From assembly GCA_963731105.1 (NCBI GenBank), contig CAVSUM010000028.1:62001-126000 (forward strand): a stretch of DNA of 64,000 nt, in the 5' to 3' direction. Shown piece by piece: positions 42,405-53,471 of this stretch. Numbering within the stretch: the stretch's first letter is position 1; the number at the start of each line of letters is the position of its first letter. A program made the position numbers and the translations under genes. This stretch comes from RPQJ01 sp963731105 (GTDB lineage: Bacteria > Pseudomonadota > Gammaproteobacteria > Steroidobacterales > Steroidobacteraceae). The notes beneath the pieces are model-generated. The model was not told the DNA's origin. It made no database searches and was given only the letters and a program-made list of their open reading frames with translations.

Positions 42405-43559
42405 TCAGCCGCGCCGGCTGCCGGCATAGAGTTCGAACAGCAGCAGCTTGCAGGGGATGCTGCCGTTCATCAGCGCGATCGTGCGGCTCGGCTTGAGCCC
42501 GATCGACTTGTAGGGCGATGCCGCGGCGGCGAGGATCGCGGCCTGCCAGCCGCTGAACCTCTGCTTGAGCGTGTCGCCCACTTCCTCGTAGAGCAGCCGC
42601 AGGTCGCCCTCGCGGCTGCCGATGCGATCGCCGTACGGCAGGTTCGTCACCAGGAGGCCCCGCTCCGCCGGCGGTTCCGCGTCCTGGATGCGCTGCGTCG
42701 CAAACGTCATGTATTTCTCGACGCGGGCCTTGAGCGCGCTTTTCTGCGCCATCGCCACGTAGCTGGCGTCGATGTCCGAGGCAACCACCGGCGCGGGAGG
42801 AGCCTCGAGCTTCTCGGCACGCACCCGGTCCTGGGTCGCACGCCACAACGCGCGATCGAATCCGTTGAGCCACTCGAAATAAAACTCGCCCTTCTTGCGA
42901 TGGATCCGCGGTGCCTTGCGCACCGCCATCATCGCCGCCTCGATCGCCAGCGTGCCGCTGCCGCACATCGGGTCCATGAACGGTTGCGTGCCGTCGTAGC
43001 CCGCCAGGATCAGGATCGCGGCCGCGAGCGTTTCCTTGAGCGGCGCCGGATGCCCCGACTCGCGATAGCCGCGCTTGTGCAGCGACTTGCCCGAGGTGTC
43101 GAGGCTGAGCATGCAGCGGCCGTGCGCGAGGTGAGCTACGACGACCACCCGCGGCTCGACGAGGTCGATCGCCGGCACACGCCCGAGCTCGCGGTCGAAC
43201 ACGTCGCGGATGCTCTCGCGCACCTGCGTGATGACCTGCTTCGGCGCCATGCCGCCGTCCTCGGCGTCGGCACCCAGGCTCTCGACGAGGAAGCCGTGCT
43301 GCGCGTCGAACAGCTCGCACCAGCGGATCCGTCGCGCCTGCGAATAGAGCATCGCCGGGGACTTCGCCGGCACCTCCTTGATGACGCGCAGGATGCGGCT
43401 CGCCGTCCTCAGCTTCAGGTGCAGCTCGTAGAAGAGCTCGTCACTGGCCTCGAAGCTCACGGCCCGGAAGCCGGGAACGAGGCCGGTCGCACCCAGCGCC
43501 GCCAGCTCGTGCAGCAGGGCGGGCTTGGTCTCCTCGGGGCAGGTGGCGATCAGTTGCAC
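42405..43559 (-). CDS. THUMP-domain class I RNA methyltransferase (RlmL-like half)
   Basis: A 384-residue S-adenosylmethionine-dependent methyltransferase with GTG start (43559). An N-terminal ferredoxin-like/THUMP region (to ~150) precedes the SAM site DPMCGSGTLAIEAAM and the catalytic TNLPYGDR motif. It corresponds to the RlmL (m2G2445 of 23S rRNA) half of E. coli RlmKL; the RlmK half is absent, which is normal in many non-enteric bacteria. It is transcribed leftward and converges with the DUF169 gene. Confidence 0.85.
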   Translation of the reverse strand: MQLIATCPEETKPALLHELAALGATGLVPGFRAVSFEASDELFYELHLKLRTASRILRVIKEVPAKSPAMLYSQARRIRWCELFDAQHGFLVESLGADAEDGGMAPKQVITQVRESIRDVFDRELGRVPAIDLVEPRVVVVAHLAHGRCMLSLDTSGKSLHKRGYRESGHPAPLKETLAAAILILAGYDGTQPFMDPMCGSGTLAIEAAMMAVRKAPRIHRKKGEFYFEWLNGFDRALWRATQDRVRAEKLEAPPAPVVASDIDASYVAMAQKSALKARVEKYMTFATQRIQDAEPPAERGLLVTNLPYGDRIGSREGDLRLLYEEVGDTLKQRFSGWQAAILAAAASPYKSIGLKPSRTIALMNGSIPCKLLLFELYAGSRRG

Positions 43560-43674
43560 GGGGACTCCGGGCGCAACCTGTGGCAGTCGGCCGCCCGCGA
43601 GTATAACGACGCACCCCGGCGCGCGATCCCCTCCGGCTGGTAACCTAGTGGGTCGGCAACCAGGAGACAGACCC

Positions 43675-45341
43675 TTGAAGCGACGCGATTTCCTCAAGAC
43701 CGGCGCCGTGGCCGGCGGTGCCGCGCTGGTCGCCGGTTGCGGGGCCCCGACACCGAGCGAGCCCGCACCGTCGGGCAAGCCCGCCCCGGAGTCACGGCCC
43801 GAAGCGGGACCGCCTGGCAGGAACCCGCCTTCGAGCATGCCGAGTCGACGGTCGCCGACCTCGCCCGCGCCCAGGCCGAGGGCCGTCTCACGGCGCGCGC
43901 GCTCACCGAGGCCTACCTGGCGCGGATCGAGGCGATCGACCGGTCCGGGCCACGGCTCAACTCGGTGATCGAGCTCAACCCCGACGCGCTGGCGATCGCC
44001 GAAGCGCTCGACGCCGAGCGCGGCAAGTCCGGACCGCGCGGACCGCTGCATGGCATTCCGGTGCTGATCAAGGACAACATCGACACCGCCGACCGCATGC
44101 ACACGTCGGCCGGTTCGCTGGCGCTCGCCGAATCGATCGCGCCGCGCGACGCGTACATCGTCGAGCGGCTGCGCGCCGCCGGCGCCGTGATCCTCGGCAA
44201 GACCAACTTGAGCGAGTGGGCCAACTTCCGCTCCACGCGCTCGACCAGCGGCTGGAGCAGCCGTGGCGGCCAGACGCGCAATCCCTACGCCCTCGACCGC
44301 AATCCCTGCGGCTCGAGCTCGGGCTCCGGTGCTGCCGCCTCGGCCAACCTCGCCGCGCTGGCGGTCGGCACGGAGACCGACGGCTCGATCACCTGCCCGG
44401 CCAAGGCCTGTGGCCTGGTCGGCATCAAGCCGACCGTCGGGCTGGTGAGCCGCGCCGGCATCGTCCCGATCTCGGCGAGCCAGGACACCGCCGGGCCGAT
44501 GACCCGGACGGTCGCCGACGCCGCGGCCCTGCTGAGCGTGCTCGCCGGCGTGGATCCACGCGATCCGGCCACGTCGCGGGCCGAGGGCAAGGTGCAGGCC
44601 GACTACACGGCGTTCCTGCAGGCCGACGCGCTCAAGGGCGCGCGCATCGGCGTGGTGCGCAACATGTTCGGCGAAAACGCGCTGGTGGGGCACGTGATCG
44701 ACGAAGCGCTCGCGGCACTGAAAGACGCTGGCGCCGAGCTGGTCGACCCGCTGGAGATGAAACAGCACCGCGAGGTCGGCGACGCCGAGTTCACCGTGCT
44801 GCTGTACGAGTTCAAGGACGGCCTCAACGCGTATCTCGCGTCGCTCGGCGACGCGGCGCCGTACCGCAGCCTCGAGCAGCTGATCGCGTTCAACGACCAG
44901 CATCGGGACCGCGTGATGCCCTGGTTCGGACAGGAGATCTTCACCATGGCCCAGGCGAAGGGCGGCCTCGACGCGAAGGAGTATCGCGACGCCAAGGCTA
45001 AGTGCCACCGGCTCGCCGCCGTGGCAGGCATCGATCGTGTGATGGACCAGCACCGGCTCGACGCGCTGGTGGCACCGACCGGCGACCCCGCGTTTCCGAC
45101 CGATCTCGTGAATGGCGATCACTACACCGGCGGCGGCACGTCGACGCTGCCGGCGGTCGCGGGTTATCCGCACGTCACCGTTCCGGCCGGCCAGGTGTTC
45201 GGCCTGCCGGTCGGCCTGTCGTTCTTCGGTCGCGCGTGGAGCGAACCGCGCCTGATCGCGCTCGCCTATGCGTTCGAGCAGTCGACGCGTCACCGGCGGG
45301 CGCCGTCCTTCCCCGGCAGCATCACGCTGCCGCAGGCCTGA
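43675..45341 (+). CDS. Tat-exported amidase signature hydrolase (one frame break)
   Basis: Starts at TTG 43675 after AGGAG (43661-43665), giving MKRRDFLKTGAVAGG: a twin-arginine signal with a lipobox LVAGC, so a Tat-exported lipoprotein is predicted. A -1 break near 43803 then joins PEAGTAWQEPAFEHAESTV and the amidase body. Catalytic Lys is in IPVLIKDNIDTADRM, and the Ser pair in CGSSSGSGAAASANLA (serines with following Gly). Adding one base gives exactly 556 codons. It belongs with peptide/indole-acetamide type amidases. It lies 8 bp before the ABC-F gene. Confidence 0.85.
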
Positions 45342-45349
45342 GGTCCACC

Positions 45350-46955
45350 GTGCTCTCCACCACCAATCTCGCCATCCAGTTCGACGCCAAGCCGCTGTTC
45401 GAGCACGTCTCGGTCAAGTTCGCGGACGGCAACCGCTACGGCCTGATCGGCGCGAACGGCGCCGGCAAGTCGACGCTGATGAAGATCCTCGGCGGCGAGC
45501 TCGAGCCGAGCGCCGGCGAGGTCGTGCTGCAGGCCGGCATGCGCATGGGCAAGCTCAACCAGAACCAGTTCGCCTACGAGGACCAGCGCGTGCTGGACGT
45601 GGTGTTGCAGGGCCACGCGGAAATGTGGGCCGCGATGCAGGAGCGCGACCGCATCTACGCCAACCCCGAGGCGACCGACGCCGACTACATGAAGGCGGCC
45701 GAGCTCGAGGGCAAGTTCGCGGAGTACGGCGGCTACACCGCCGAGGCGCGCGCCGGCGCCATCCTGATCGACGCCGGCATCGACGAATGGCGGCACAACC
45801 TCACCATGCGCGAGGTGCCGCCGGGGTTGAAACTGCGCGTGCTGCTGGCGCAGGCGCTGTTCTCGCAGCCGGACGTGCTGCTGCTGGACGAGCCGACCAA
45901 CAACCTCGACATCCACTCGATCGGCTGGCTGGAGCGGGCGCTCAACGACTACGACGCCACGATGGTCATCATCAGCCACGACCGGCACTTCCTCAACCAG
46001 GTGTGCACGCACATCGCGGACCTCGACTTCCAGCAGCTCAAGATCTACCCCGGCAACTACGACGACTTCATGCTGGCCTCGGTGCAGGCACGGCAGCGGG
46101 TCGAGGCCTCGAACGCCAAGGCCAAGGCCCAGATCTCGGACCTGCAGGAGTTCGTGCGGCGTTTTTCCGCGAACGCCTCCAAGGCGCGGCAGGCGACCTC
46201 GCGCCGGCGGCAGATCGAGAAGATCAAGATCGAGGAAGTGCGCCCGTCGTCGCGGCAGAACCCCTACATACGCTTCGAGCAGGCGAAGAAGCTGTACCGC
46301 TCGGCGGTGACCGTGGAGGGGCTCGGCTTTCGCTACCCCGGCGCGGAGGCGGACGTGTTCTCCGACCTGAGCTTCACCATCGAGGCGGAGCAACGCGTCG
46401 CGATCATCGGCCCCAACGGCATCGGCAAGACGACGCTGATGCGCTGCCTCGCCGGCGACCTGACGCCGTCACGGGGCCGCATCAGCTGGGTGGAAAACGC
46501 GATGCCCGGCTACATGCCGCAGGACCCGCAGGCCGAGTTCGAAGCGAAGACCGACCTGTTCAGCTGGATGTCGACCTGGACCGGCAAGGCGGACGACGAC
46601 CAGCTGGTGCGCGCCACGCTCGGGCGGCTGCTGTTCTCGGGCGACGAGACCAAGAAGTCGGTGAAGGTGCTGTCCGGCGGCGAGAAGGGCCGGATGATCT
46701 ACGGCAAGCTGATCCTGACCAAGCCGAACGTGATGCTGCTGGACGAGCCGACCAACCACATGGACATGGAGACGATCGAGTCGCTGCAGATCGGGCTCGA
46801 GAAATATCCCGGCACGCTGGTGTTCGTCTCGCACGACCGCGAGTTCGTCGGCAGCCTCGCCACGCGGGTCATCGAGCTGCGGCCTGACGGCGGCATCAAC
46901 GACTTCACGGGCACGCTACGACGAGTACCTCGACGCCCAGGGACTGGAGTCGTAG
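45350..46955 (+). CDS. ABC-F family ATPase (YbiT-like), one frame break
   Basis: A soluble protein with two ABC ATPase domains and no membrane segment. First domain: Walker A GANGAGKSTLMK, signature and Walker B LLLDEPTNNLD; second: GPNGIGKTTLMR, LSGGEKGRMIYG, MLLDEPTNHMDM. The linker (~240-300) has charged helices. The start is GTG 45350 (VLSTTNLAIQFDAK). An inserted base near 46917 masks the true end DFTGTYDEYLDAQGLES, so the stop is 46955 and the corrected length is 535 codons. ABC-F ATPases act on the ribosome; YbiT-like members are translation factors of unclear specificity. Confidence 0.9.
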
Positions 46956-46959
46956 CGCG

Positions 46960-47977
46960 TCAGTCGGAATAGACCGTGCGCCAGTCGGACTTCATGCTGA
47001 CCACGACCCAGCCACGCTGCGCCGCCTCGTCGAGGCCGCGCTCGAGTCGCCCGACCGACGACTTTCGATCGTAGGCATATTCGCGCTCGCCGTCGTCGTG
47101 GTGCACGATCAGCCCGAGCCGCGGCCCGGGACCGCTGGTCGTGTACTCGAGCATCTCGAAATCGCCGTCGGAGTTGCCGAAGGCAAGGATCGGACGGCGA
47201 CCGATGAATTTGTGGATGCCGACCGGCTTGCCGGCCTTGTCGTCGATGAACTCGATCTCCGGCAGGCGCACGATCACCGGCTTGCCGTCGCGCACTTCGT
47301 ACTTCGTGCGGATGCTGCTGCCGATCACCTGCTCGGGCGGCACACCATAGACACGCTCGGCGAACACCCGCATGAATTCCACGCCGCCCCCGGAGACGAT
47401 GTAGGTCTTGAAGCCGTTGGCACGCAGGTACGCCAGCAGTTCGCGCATCGGCGCGAAGGTGAGTTCGTCATAGGGTCGCTTGAAGCGCGGGTGCCGTGCG
47501 GTGGCCAGCCAGTCCGCCACGATGCGCGGCAAACTCCTCGCTCGTGGTGCCGGCGTGCGTCGCCGCCATCAGTTCGAGCAGGCCGTGCTCCCCTGCCGCA
47601 GCAACTCCAGCCATGTCGCCGGCCAGCACGGACTTGAACGGCTCGGTGGTCGTCCACTCCGGATGCTGCGGCGCGAGGGCGTGCACACGGTCGAGGATGA
47701 AGGCGAGCTGGAAGTACATCGGCTGCTCGGTCCAGAGCGTGCCGTCGTTGTCGAACACGGCGATGCGCTCGGCCGGCGGCACGTACGTCTTGCCGGTCGG
47801 GTCCGTCACGCCCTGGACGAAGCTGAGGATGCGCGCTTTGCTGGCGCCATCGTTCCAACTCGCCAGGGGATCCGCGGCCTGCGCGATCGGGGACATCGCC
47901 GCGATGGCGAGCAGCACGCCGATCAGCGCGTCCCGACCACGGCGAAGGACGCGCGGGTACATTCTTTTCTGCTTCAT
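46960..47977 (-). CDS. Secreted HAD-family phosphatase (one frame break)
   Basis: Read leftward from ATG 47977: signal peptide MKQKRMYPRVLRRGRDALIG ... SPIAQA, then the HAD motif I nucleophile AVFDNDGTLW, motif II YIVSGGG, and motif IV FGNSDGDFEM. This set marks an exported acid-phosphatase-like HAD hydrolase. An inserted base near 47527 (restores EEFAAIVADWLATARHP) breaks the frame; the corrected length is exactly 339 codons. It lies 17 bp after the SdsA-type alkylsulfatase in the same direction, so it belongs to the sulfate-ester operon; its phosphate substrate is unknown. Confidence 0.8.
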
Positions 47978-47994
47978 GAGCGTGCGCTCCCTGG

Positions 47995-50049
47995 TTAAGG
48001 CTTGCCAGTCGGCACCGCCGCCTTGGTGCCGGGCATGATCTCGAAGTACTGGTCGAAGTCGACGAGACAGCTCATCAGCTGCCCCATGACCCGTGGGTCG
48101 CCCTCGAGCTTGGCCCGGCCCGCCGCCGCCTGCGACGCGAACGTCGCCTGGCGCATCATCACCGGCTCGAGGTCGCTGCGGTTGATCGTGACTGTCAGGT
48201 CGGCGCTGGGCGCCTGGACGCCGCTGATGTTCGTCAGGGTGGAATTGCTCATCTCGAGGACGTAGCGCCCGCCGTCATCCGGCGTTACCAGGTTGATGAC
48301 GAAGCCCATGCCCTCGGCCTTGCGGCTGTCGAGCAGGATGCCGAGGTAATCGAGCCACAACTGCGTCGGCATGCCGCGAATCGTGTCGGGACTTGCGGTG
48401 CGCGGCGCGAGTCCGCTCGGGATCCCGGAGCGCAACTCGAGCGCTGCGGCGAGGAAGCTGTTGCGCAGGCTCGAGCTCTCCTTCTGGTAGCCGAGCTGCT
48501 CGAAGGCGTCCGCCAGCAGGTCCTTGGCGGCCTGGTTGCCCGGCTCCGCGTACACCAGCTTGTTGAGGATTTCCGTCGCGAGCAGGTACTGGCCTGCGTC
48601 GACCAGCTCGCGGCCCTGCGCCAGGATCTTTTCCGCACCACCCATCATCTTGACGTAGAGCGGGGCCGAGTCACTCGGCGACAGCGGCACCAGCGTCGTC
48701 GGGTTGCCGTCCCAGTAACCGAGGTAGCGGTTGATCACGGCCCGGCTGTTGTGCTCCTCCGAGCCATGGTAACTGCGCGCCTCCCAGTGCTTCTGCAGGC
48801 TCGCGGGCAGGCGATACACATTGTGGATCTCGTTGATCGTCACGCCCTGGTTGGCGGCGTGCAGCACGCCGTTGTTCAGGTTCGCGTAGGCGTCACGCTG
48901 CACGCGCATCACTTCCTGGATGCGCGCGTTGCCCCAGCGCGGCCAGCTGTGTGCCGAAAACATGATCTCGGCCTCCTTGCCGAACAGGTACAGCGCCTGG
49001 TTGATCATCTTCGACCACAGCAGCGCGTCCCGCACCAGGGCGCCACGCAGTGTGTAGATGTTGTGAATGGTCGCGGTGATATTCTCCGCCGCCCAGAAGG
49101 TCTTGAAGTCCGGGAACCAGGTGTTCATCTCGGCCGGGGCTTCGGTGCCCGGCGTGTTCTGGAACACCATGCGCACGCCGTCGACCGTAAGCTCCTCGAT
49201 GTCCCCGGAGATGGTGCGGGTCGGCGCGATCAGGCCCGTCGTGCCGGAGGAACTCATCTTGCCGATCGCCTGGTCGACGTGGCCGAACGGGCTGCGGGGC
49301 AGCAGCAGGCCGTACTGGTAGAACGCCCGCCGGACCATCGCGTTGCCGGCGTAGACATTCTCCGCGACGGCCGCCTCCATGAACCCGACCGGTGCGATGA
49401 CCTGGACCTTGCCGCTCTTCACGTCGGCCTCGTCGACCACGCCGCGCACACCGCCGAAATGGTCGATGTGGGAGTGCGAATAGACGACCGCCACGACCGG
49501 GCGGGCGCCGAGCTTCTCGTTGGCAAATGCGAGTGCGGCCGCCGCGGTTTCCTTCGAGACCAGCGGGTCGAAGACGATCCAGCCCGTGTCGCCCTTGATG
49601 AAGCTGATGTTGGAGAGGTCGAAGCCGCGCACCTGCCAGATGCGGCCGGGGACGACCTCGTACAGGCCGAACCCCATGTTGAGCACCGCCTGCCGCTGCA
49701 GCGACGGGTTCACGCTGTCGAAATCCTTCCCCGCCAGCAGGAAGTCGTAGGCCGCCATGTTCCAGACGACGGCACCCGCCTCGTTCGTGATCTGCCGGTA
49801 CGGCGGTGCCGCAACGAATCCGCGCTTCGATTCCTCGAAGTCGCGCTGGTCCTCGAACGGCAGCGACGCACGCAGCGCCTTCTGCTGGTCGATCGTGAAC
49901 CGCGACGGCATCTTGCCCTTGGGATGGAAGTGACCGGACGGCTGCACGGCTGCCGCCGGCGGCGTTGCGCTGCCCGCGCCGAAGGCAGGTGCAGCGAACG
50001 CCACACAGCAGGCGACGAGTGACATCCAGCGGACGTGTAGTGCGGTCAT
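47995..50049 (-). CDS. SdsA-type alkylsulfatase (metallo-beta-lactamase fold)
   Basis: A 684-residue exported enzyme (signal peptide to ~25), intact. The metal motif SHSHIDHFGG (H192, H194, D196, H197) and the continuation GVRGVVDEADVKSG match SdsA1/Pisa1 alkylsulfatases, which hydrolyse sulfate esters of fatty or secondary alcohols with a binuclear zinc site. After the lactamase domain come an Asn/Thr-rich dimerisation region and a C-terminal SCP2-like domain (LTPDDGGRY... FASQAAAGRAKLEGD). The leader protein carries GHFHPKGKMPSR. It is downstream of a GMC oxidoreductase by 18 bp. Confidence 0.88.
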   Translation of the reverse strand: MTALHVRWMSLVACCVAFAAPAFGAGSATPPAAAVQPSGHFHPKGKMPSRFTIDQQKALRASLPFEDQRDFEESKRGFVAAPPYRQITNEAGAVVWNMAAYDFLLAGKDFDSVNPSLQRQAVLNMGFGLYEVVPGRIWQVRGFDLSNISFIKGDTGWIVFDPLVSKETAAAALAFANEKLGARPVVAVVYSHSHIDHFGGVRGVVDEADVKSGKVQVIAPVGFMEAAVAENVYAGNAMVRRAFYQYGLLLPRSPFGHVDQAIGKMSSSGTTGLIAPTRTISGDIEELTVDGVRMVFQNTPGTEAPAEMNTWFPDFKTFWAAENITATIHNIYTLRGALVRDALLWSKMINQALYLFGKEAEIMFSAHSWPRWGNARIQEVMRVQRDAYANLNNGVLHAANQGVTINEIHNVYRLPASLQKHWEARSYHGSEEHNSRAVINRYLGYWDGNPTTLVPLSPSDSAPLYVKMMGGAEKILAQGRELVDAGQYLLATEILNKLVYAEPGNQAAKDLLADAFEQLGYQKESSSLRNSFLAAALELRSGIPSGLAPRTASPDTIRGMPTQLWLDYLGILLDSRKAEGMGFVINLVTPDDGGRYVLEMSNSTLTNISGVQAPSADLTVTINRSDLEPVMMRQATFASQAAAGRAKLEGDPRVMGQLMSCLVDFDQYFEIMPGTKAAVPTGKP

Positions 50050-50067
50050 GCGGTTCTCCAGCCGGGG

Positions 50068-51676
50068 TCAGGCCGTCGCGTGGCGCGCCGGCACCTGGCT
50101 CATTGCGTGCTCGCTCATCGCGGTGATCGTCAGCGACGGGTTCACACCCGGATTGGCCGGGACCGTCGACCCGTCGCAGACCAGGAAATTCCGATAGCCG
50201 AACAGGCGGCTGTCGCCGTCGACCACGCCGGTGGCGGCGTCCTGCCCGACGACCGCACCGCCCAGGATGTGCGCCGTGGTCGGGATGTTCGCCCAGGCCT
50301 CGAGCAGCATGCTCTGTGCGTAGCCGCCCGTCTTCTGCGCCAGCCATTGCGCCGCCCGATTGCCCGCCTCGATGAACGTCGGGTTGGGTTTCTCGGGGTC
50401 CTGCTCGGTGGTGAGCGACACGCCGCCGAACAGGCCGCGCCGGGCGCGGAACGAGATCGCGTTGTCCAGGGTCTGCATCACCAGGAAGATCACCGTGCGC
50501 TGCGACCAGCCGACCGGCCACAGCGTCTTCAGGAAGGTGACGGGGTGACGCAGCACGTTGCCGAGCCACAGCAGCGGCCGCGTGACCCGATTGCCGTCCC
50601 CGGTCAGCAGCGTATAGAGCAGCGCCATCGTGTCGCCGTGCTTGCCGTAGGTGACGAACTCGATGTGCGTGTCGGCGCTGGTGTGGATGCTCGAGCTGAT
50701 CGCGACGTCGTTCCACGGGCGAGCCATGCCCTCGGGCAGCGTCACGGCCAGGATCGACTCGCTGTTGGTGCGCACCAGCTGCCCGAGCCGGTCGCTGATG
50801 TGCGGCAGCGAGCCACCGAGCTTGCACTTCGCGAGCAGGCGATTGGTGCCCGAGCGCCCCGGCCGACATGACGATGCCGCGCGCGGTGTAGCTGCGCCGC
50901 TGCTTGCGGAACCACGCGCCCGGGCGCTGGGTCGTCACGACGTAGCCTTCGCTGCCGTCCTGCGCGCCGATGGGACGTATGTCCACCACCTCGCGCTCCG
51001 GCACGATCTCGGCGCCGCGCTTCTCCGCGAACCACAGGTAGTTCTTGAGCAGCGTGTTCTTGGCGCCCTCGCGGCACCCGACCATGCAGGCACCGCAGAA
51101 CGTGCAGCCGGTGCGTTCGGGTCCTTCGCCGCCGAAATACGGGTCCGGCACCGTGGTGCCGGCCTTGCCGAAGTAGACGCCCACCGGCGTGCGCTGGAAC
51201 GTGTCTTCGACCCCGAACTGGCGGCCGACGTCACGCAGCAGCTGCTGGCCGTCGCTGTCCCGCGGTACCTCGACCACGCCGAGCATGCGCTCGGCGGTGT
51301 CGTAATGCGGCTGGAGCGCCGCGGCCCAGTCGTTCAGCCCGCGCCATTGCGGGTTGGCGAAGAACTCCGGGCTCGCGCGGTAGAGCGTGTTGGCGTAGAC
51401 GGTGCTGCCGCCGCCGACCGCCGCGCCGCTGGCGATGAACACGTCCTTGAACGGGGTCAGCTGGAAGATCCCGCGCAGCCCGAGGAACGGCGCCCACAGC
51501 CAGCGTCGCAGCTGCCAGGTGGATGCGGCGTACTCCTCGTCCCGGAAGCGCCGGCCCTGCTCCAGCACGCCGACCTTGTAGCCCTTCTCCGCGAGCCGCA
51601 GCGCCGAGACGCTGCCGCCGAAGCCGGAGCCGATCACCAGCCAGTCGTAGTCGAACTTGCCGCCGGTGGTATTCAT
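50068..51676 (-). CDS. GMC/cholesterol-oxidase-like FAD oxidoreductase (one frame break)
   Basis: The N terminus has the FAD dinucleotide loop VIGSGFGGSVSALRLAEKG. A cysteine-rich stretch C191, C194, C197, C201 (GCTFCGACMVGC) recalls the clustered cysteines of bacterial GMC/cholesterol-oxidase-type proteins and may hold an Fe-S or zinc site. The C-terminal half includes GAVVGQDAATGVVDGDSRLFG and NPSLTITAMSEHAMSQ with the GMC His/Asn. An inserted base near 50861 (restores GALGTNRLLAKCKLGG) breaks the frame; corrected length 536 codons. It would oxidise an alcohol to a carbonyl, matching the alcohol released by the adjacent alkylsulfatase. Confidence 0.8.
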
Positions 51677-51788
51677 GGCACGGAGCATAGGCCACGGCGC
51701 ACCGTGACGGGTTCGACCTGCGGGGGGTGGGAATTGCAGGCCGGCCCGTCACGGGCGCCGGGGGTTCTTCAGGGTCGGGAAGCAGTCG

Positions 51789-53333
51789 TCACTGCTTGCT
51801 GCCCGCGGTCACCGCTTCCATGACGCGATCGAGGTTGAAGCTGCCCGGCTTCTGGCGCGGCGGGAACTCCTTGAAGCTCTGCAGCCACTGGCCGACGTAG
51901 GCGCCCGCCGGGGCGATCGCGAACATGCGCTCCATGTACCAGCGCTGGTAGCCCATCGCGTTCTCTGCCTCGGCGCGCTCGAAGGGATCCATGCGCAGGT
52001 TGGTGAGCTTCGGGGCGCGCAGCTCGGTGAACGGCTTCTGCCAGACATGCAGGCCTTCGGCCTCCTGCTCGAGGAACGTGACCTTGCAGTTGCTCGTAGC
52101 GCAGCGCCGCGACGCTGCCGTCGTCGGTCCAGTAGATGAACTCCGGCGCGGCCACTCGGCTTCGCCCTGCAGCGCCGGGCCGAGGTCGTAGCCGTCGAGG
52201 TGCACCTTGTAGGTCGTCTTGCCGATCGCGGCCCTTGAGCAGGTCGTCCGTGACGGTCGTGTCGCCGGCCGCGGCAAGCAGCGTCGGCAGCATGTCCTCG
52301 TGCGCGCCGATGTCGTTGACGATGGTGCCCGGCTTGATGACGCCCGGCCACTTGATCAGCGTCGGGACGCGGTAACCGCCTTCCCACTGCGTGTTCTTCT
52401 CGCCGCGGAACATCGTCGTGCCGCCGTCCGGCCACGTGAAGGTCTCGGCGCCGTTGTCCGATCGAGTACATGATGATGGTGTTCTCGTCGAGGCCCAGTT
52501 CCTTGAGCTTCGCGAGCAGCAGGCCGACGTGGCCGTCGTGCTCGACCATGCCGTCGGCGTAGATGCCGAGGCCCGTCTTGCCGGCCGACTCCGCCTTCAG
52601 GTGCGTGAAGATGTGCATGCGGGTGGAGTTCCACCACAGGAAGAACGGTTTGCCGTCCTTCGCGGCGCGCTCCATGAAGTCGAGCGCCTTGACGTTGACC
52701 TCTTCGTCGATCGTCTCCATGCGCTTCTTCGTGAGCGGGCCGGTGTCGGTGATGCGGCCGTCGGCGAAGCTGTGGATCACGCCACGCGGACCGAAGTTCT
52801 TCTTGAACTCGGGGTTCTTCGGGTAGTCGGGGTTCTCCGGCTCCTCCTCGGCGTTGAGGTGATAGAGGTTGCCGAAGAACTCGTCGAAGCCGTGCGTCGG
52901 TCGGCAGCATCTCGTCGCGGTCGCCGAGGTGGTTCTTGCCGAACTGGCCGGTGACGTAGCCCTGCGCGCGGAGCAGCGTGGCGATCGTCGGGTCGGCGGC
53001 CTTCATGCCCTCGGGCGCACCCGGCAGGCCCACCTTGGTGAGGCCGGTGCGGATCGGCGACTGGCCCGTGACGAACGCGGCGCGGCCGGCCGTGCAGCTC
53101 TGCTGGCCGTACCAGTCGGTGAACATCGCGCCCTCCCGGGCGATGCTGTCGATGTTCGGCGTCTTGTAGCCCATCATGCCGTTGTTGTAGGCGCTGACGT
53201 TGAACTGGCCAATGTCATCGCCCCAGATGACAAGGATGTTCGGCTTGCGGGCCTCGGCCTGCGCGACGCCGCCGAGTGCCATGAGCGCGACGCACAGCGC
53301 GGCGCCGACCAGACGAGATGAACCAACTTTCAT
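51789..53333 (-). CDS. S1-type (formylglycine) sulfatase (five frame breaks)
   Basis: Signal peptide MKVGSSRLVGAALCVALMAL ... VAQA, then the metal site W-G-D39-D40, and the formylglycine motif C80-T-A-G-R84 (SCTAGRAAFVTG), the CxPSR/CxAxR-type signature of family S1 sulfatases. Later blocks are LWWNSTRMHIFTHL, MFRGEKNTQWEGGYRVPTLI and the C-terminal FEYW-like GYQRWYMERM. Breaks near 52899, 52456, 52230 and 52097 (extra base) and 52148 (missing base) interrupt it; the net corrected length is a whole number of codons (514). It is either the most error-dense spot of the window or a genuine pseudogene. It would desulfate an aryl or carbohydrate sulfate in the periplasm. Confidence 0.75.
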
Positions 53334-53347
53334 GAATATCCCCCCTC

Positions 53348-53368
53348 TGCGTGAATGACGATCACGCA
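53348..53368. promoter_or_regulatory. Candidate LysR-type operator
   Basis: TGCGTGA (53348-53354) and TCACGCA (53362-53368) are perfect inverted repeats separated by 7 bases. The core is TGA-N7-TCA, that is T-N11-A, the classical LysR binding core. It lies 15 bp upstream of the sulfatase start and between that gene and the divergent lysR gene (53472), as expected for a divergently regulated pair. An AT-rich second region (53440-53464, ATATTTGGCATAGACGGTATAT) near lysR could be the autoregulatory site. Confidence 0.6.
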
Positions 53369-53471
53369 CGGCCCCCGCACGACGGGTCGGGCCGATGCGC
53401 GGCACACGATGCGGGCAAGCACCGGCCATGTGTCCAGTGCATATTTGGCATAGACGGTATATCCTGAAAGC

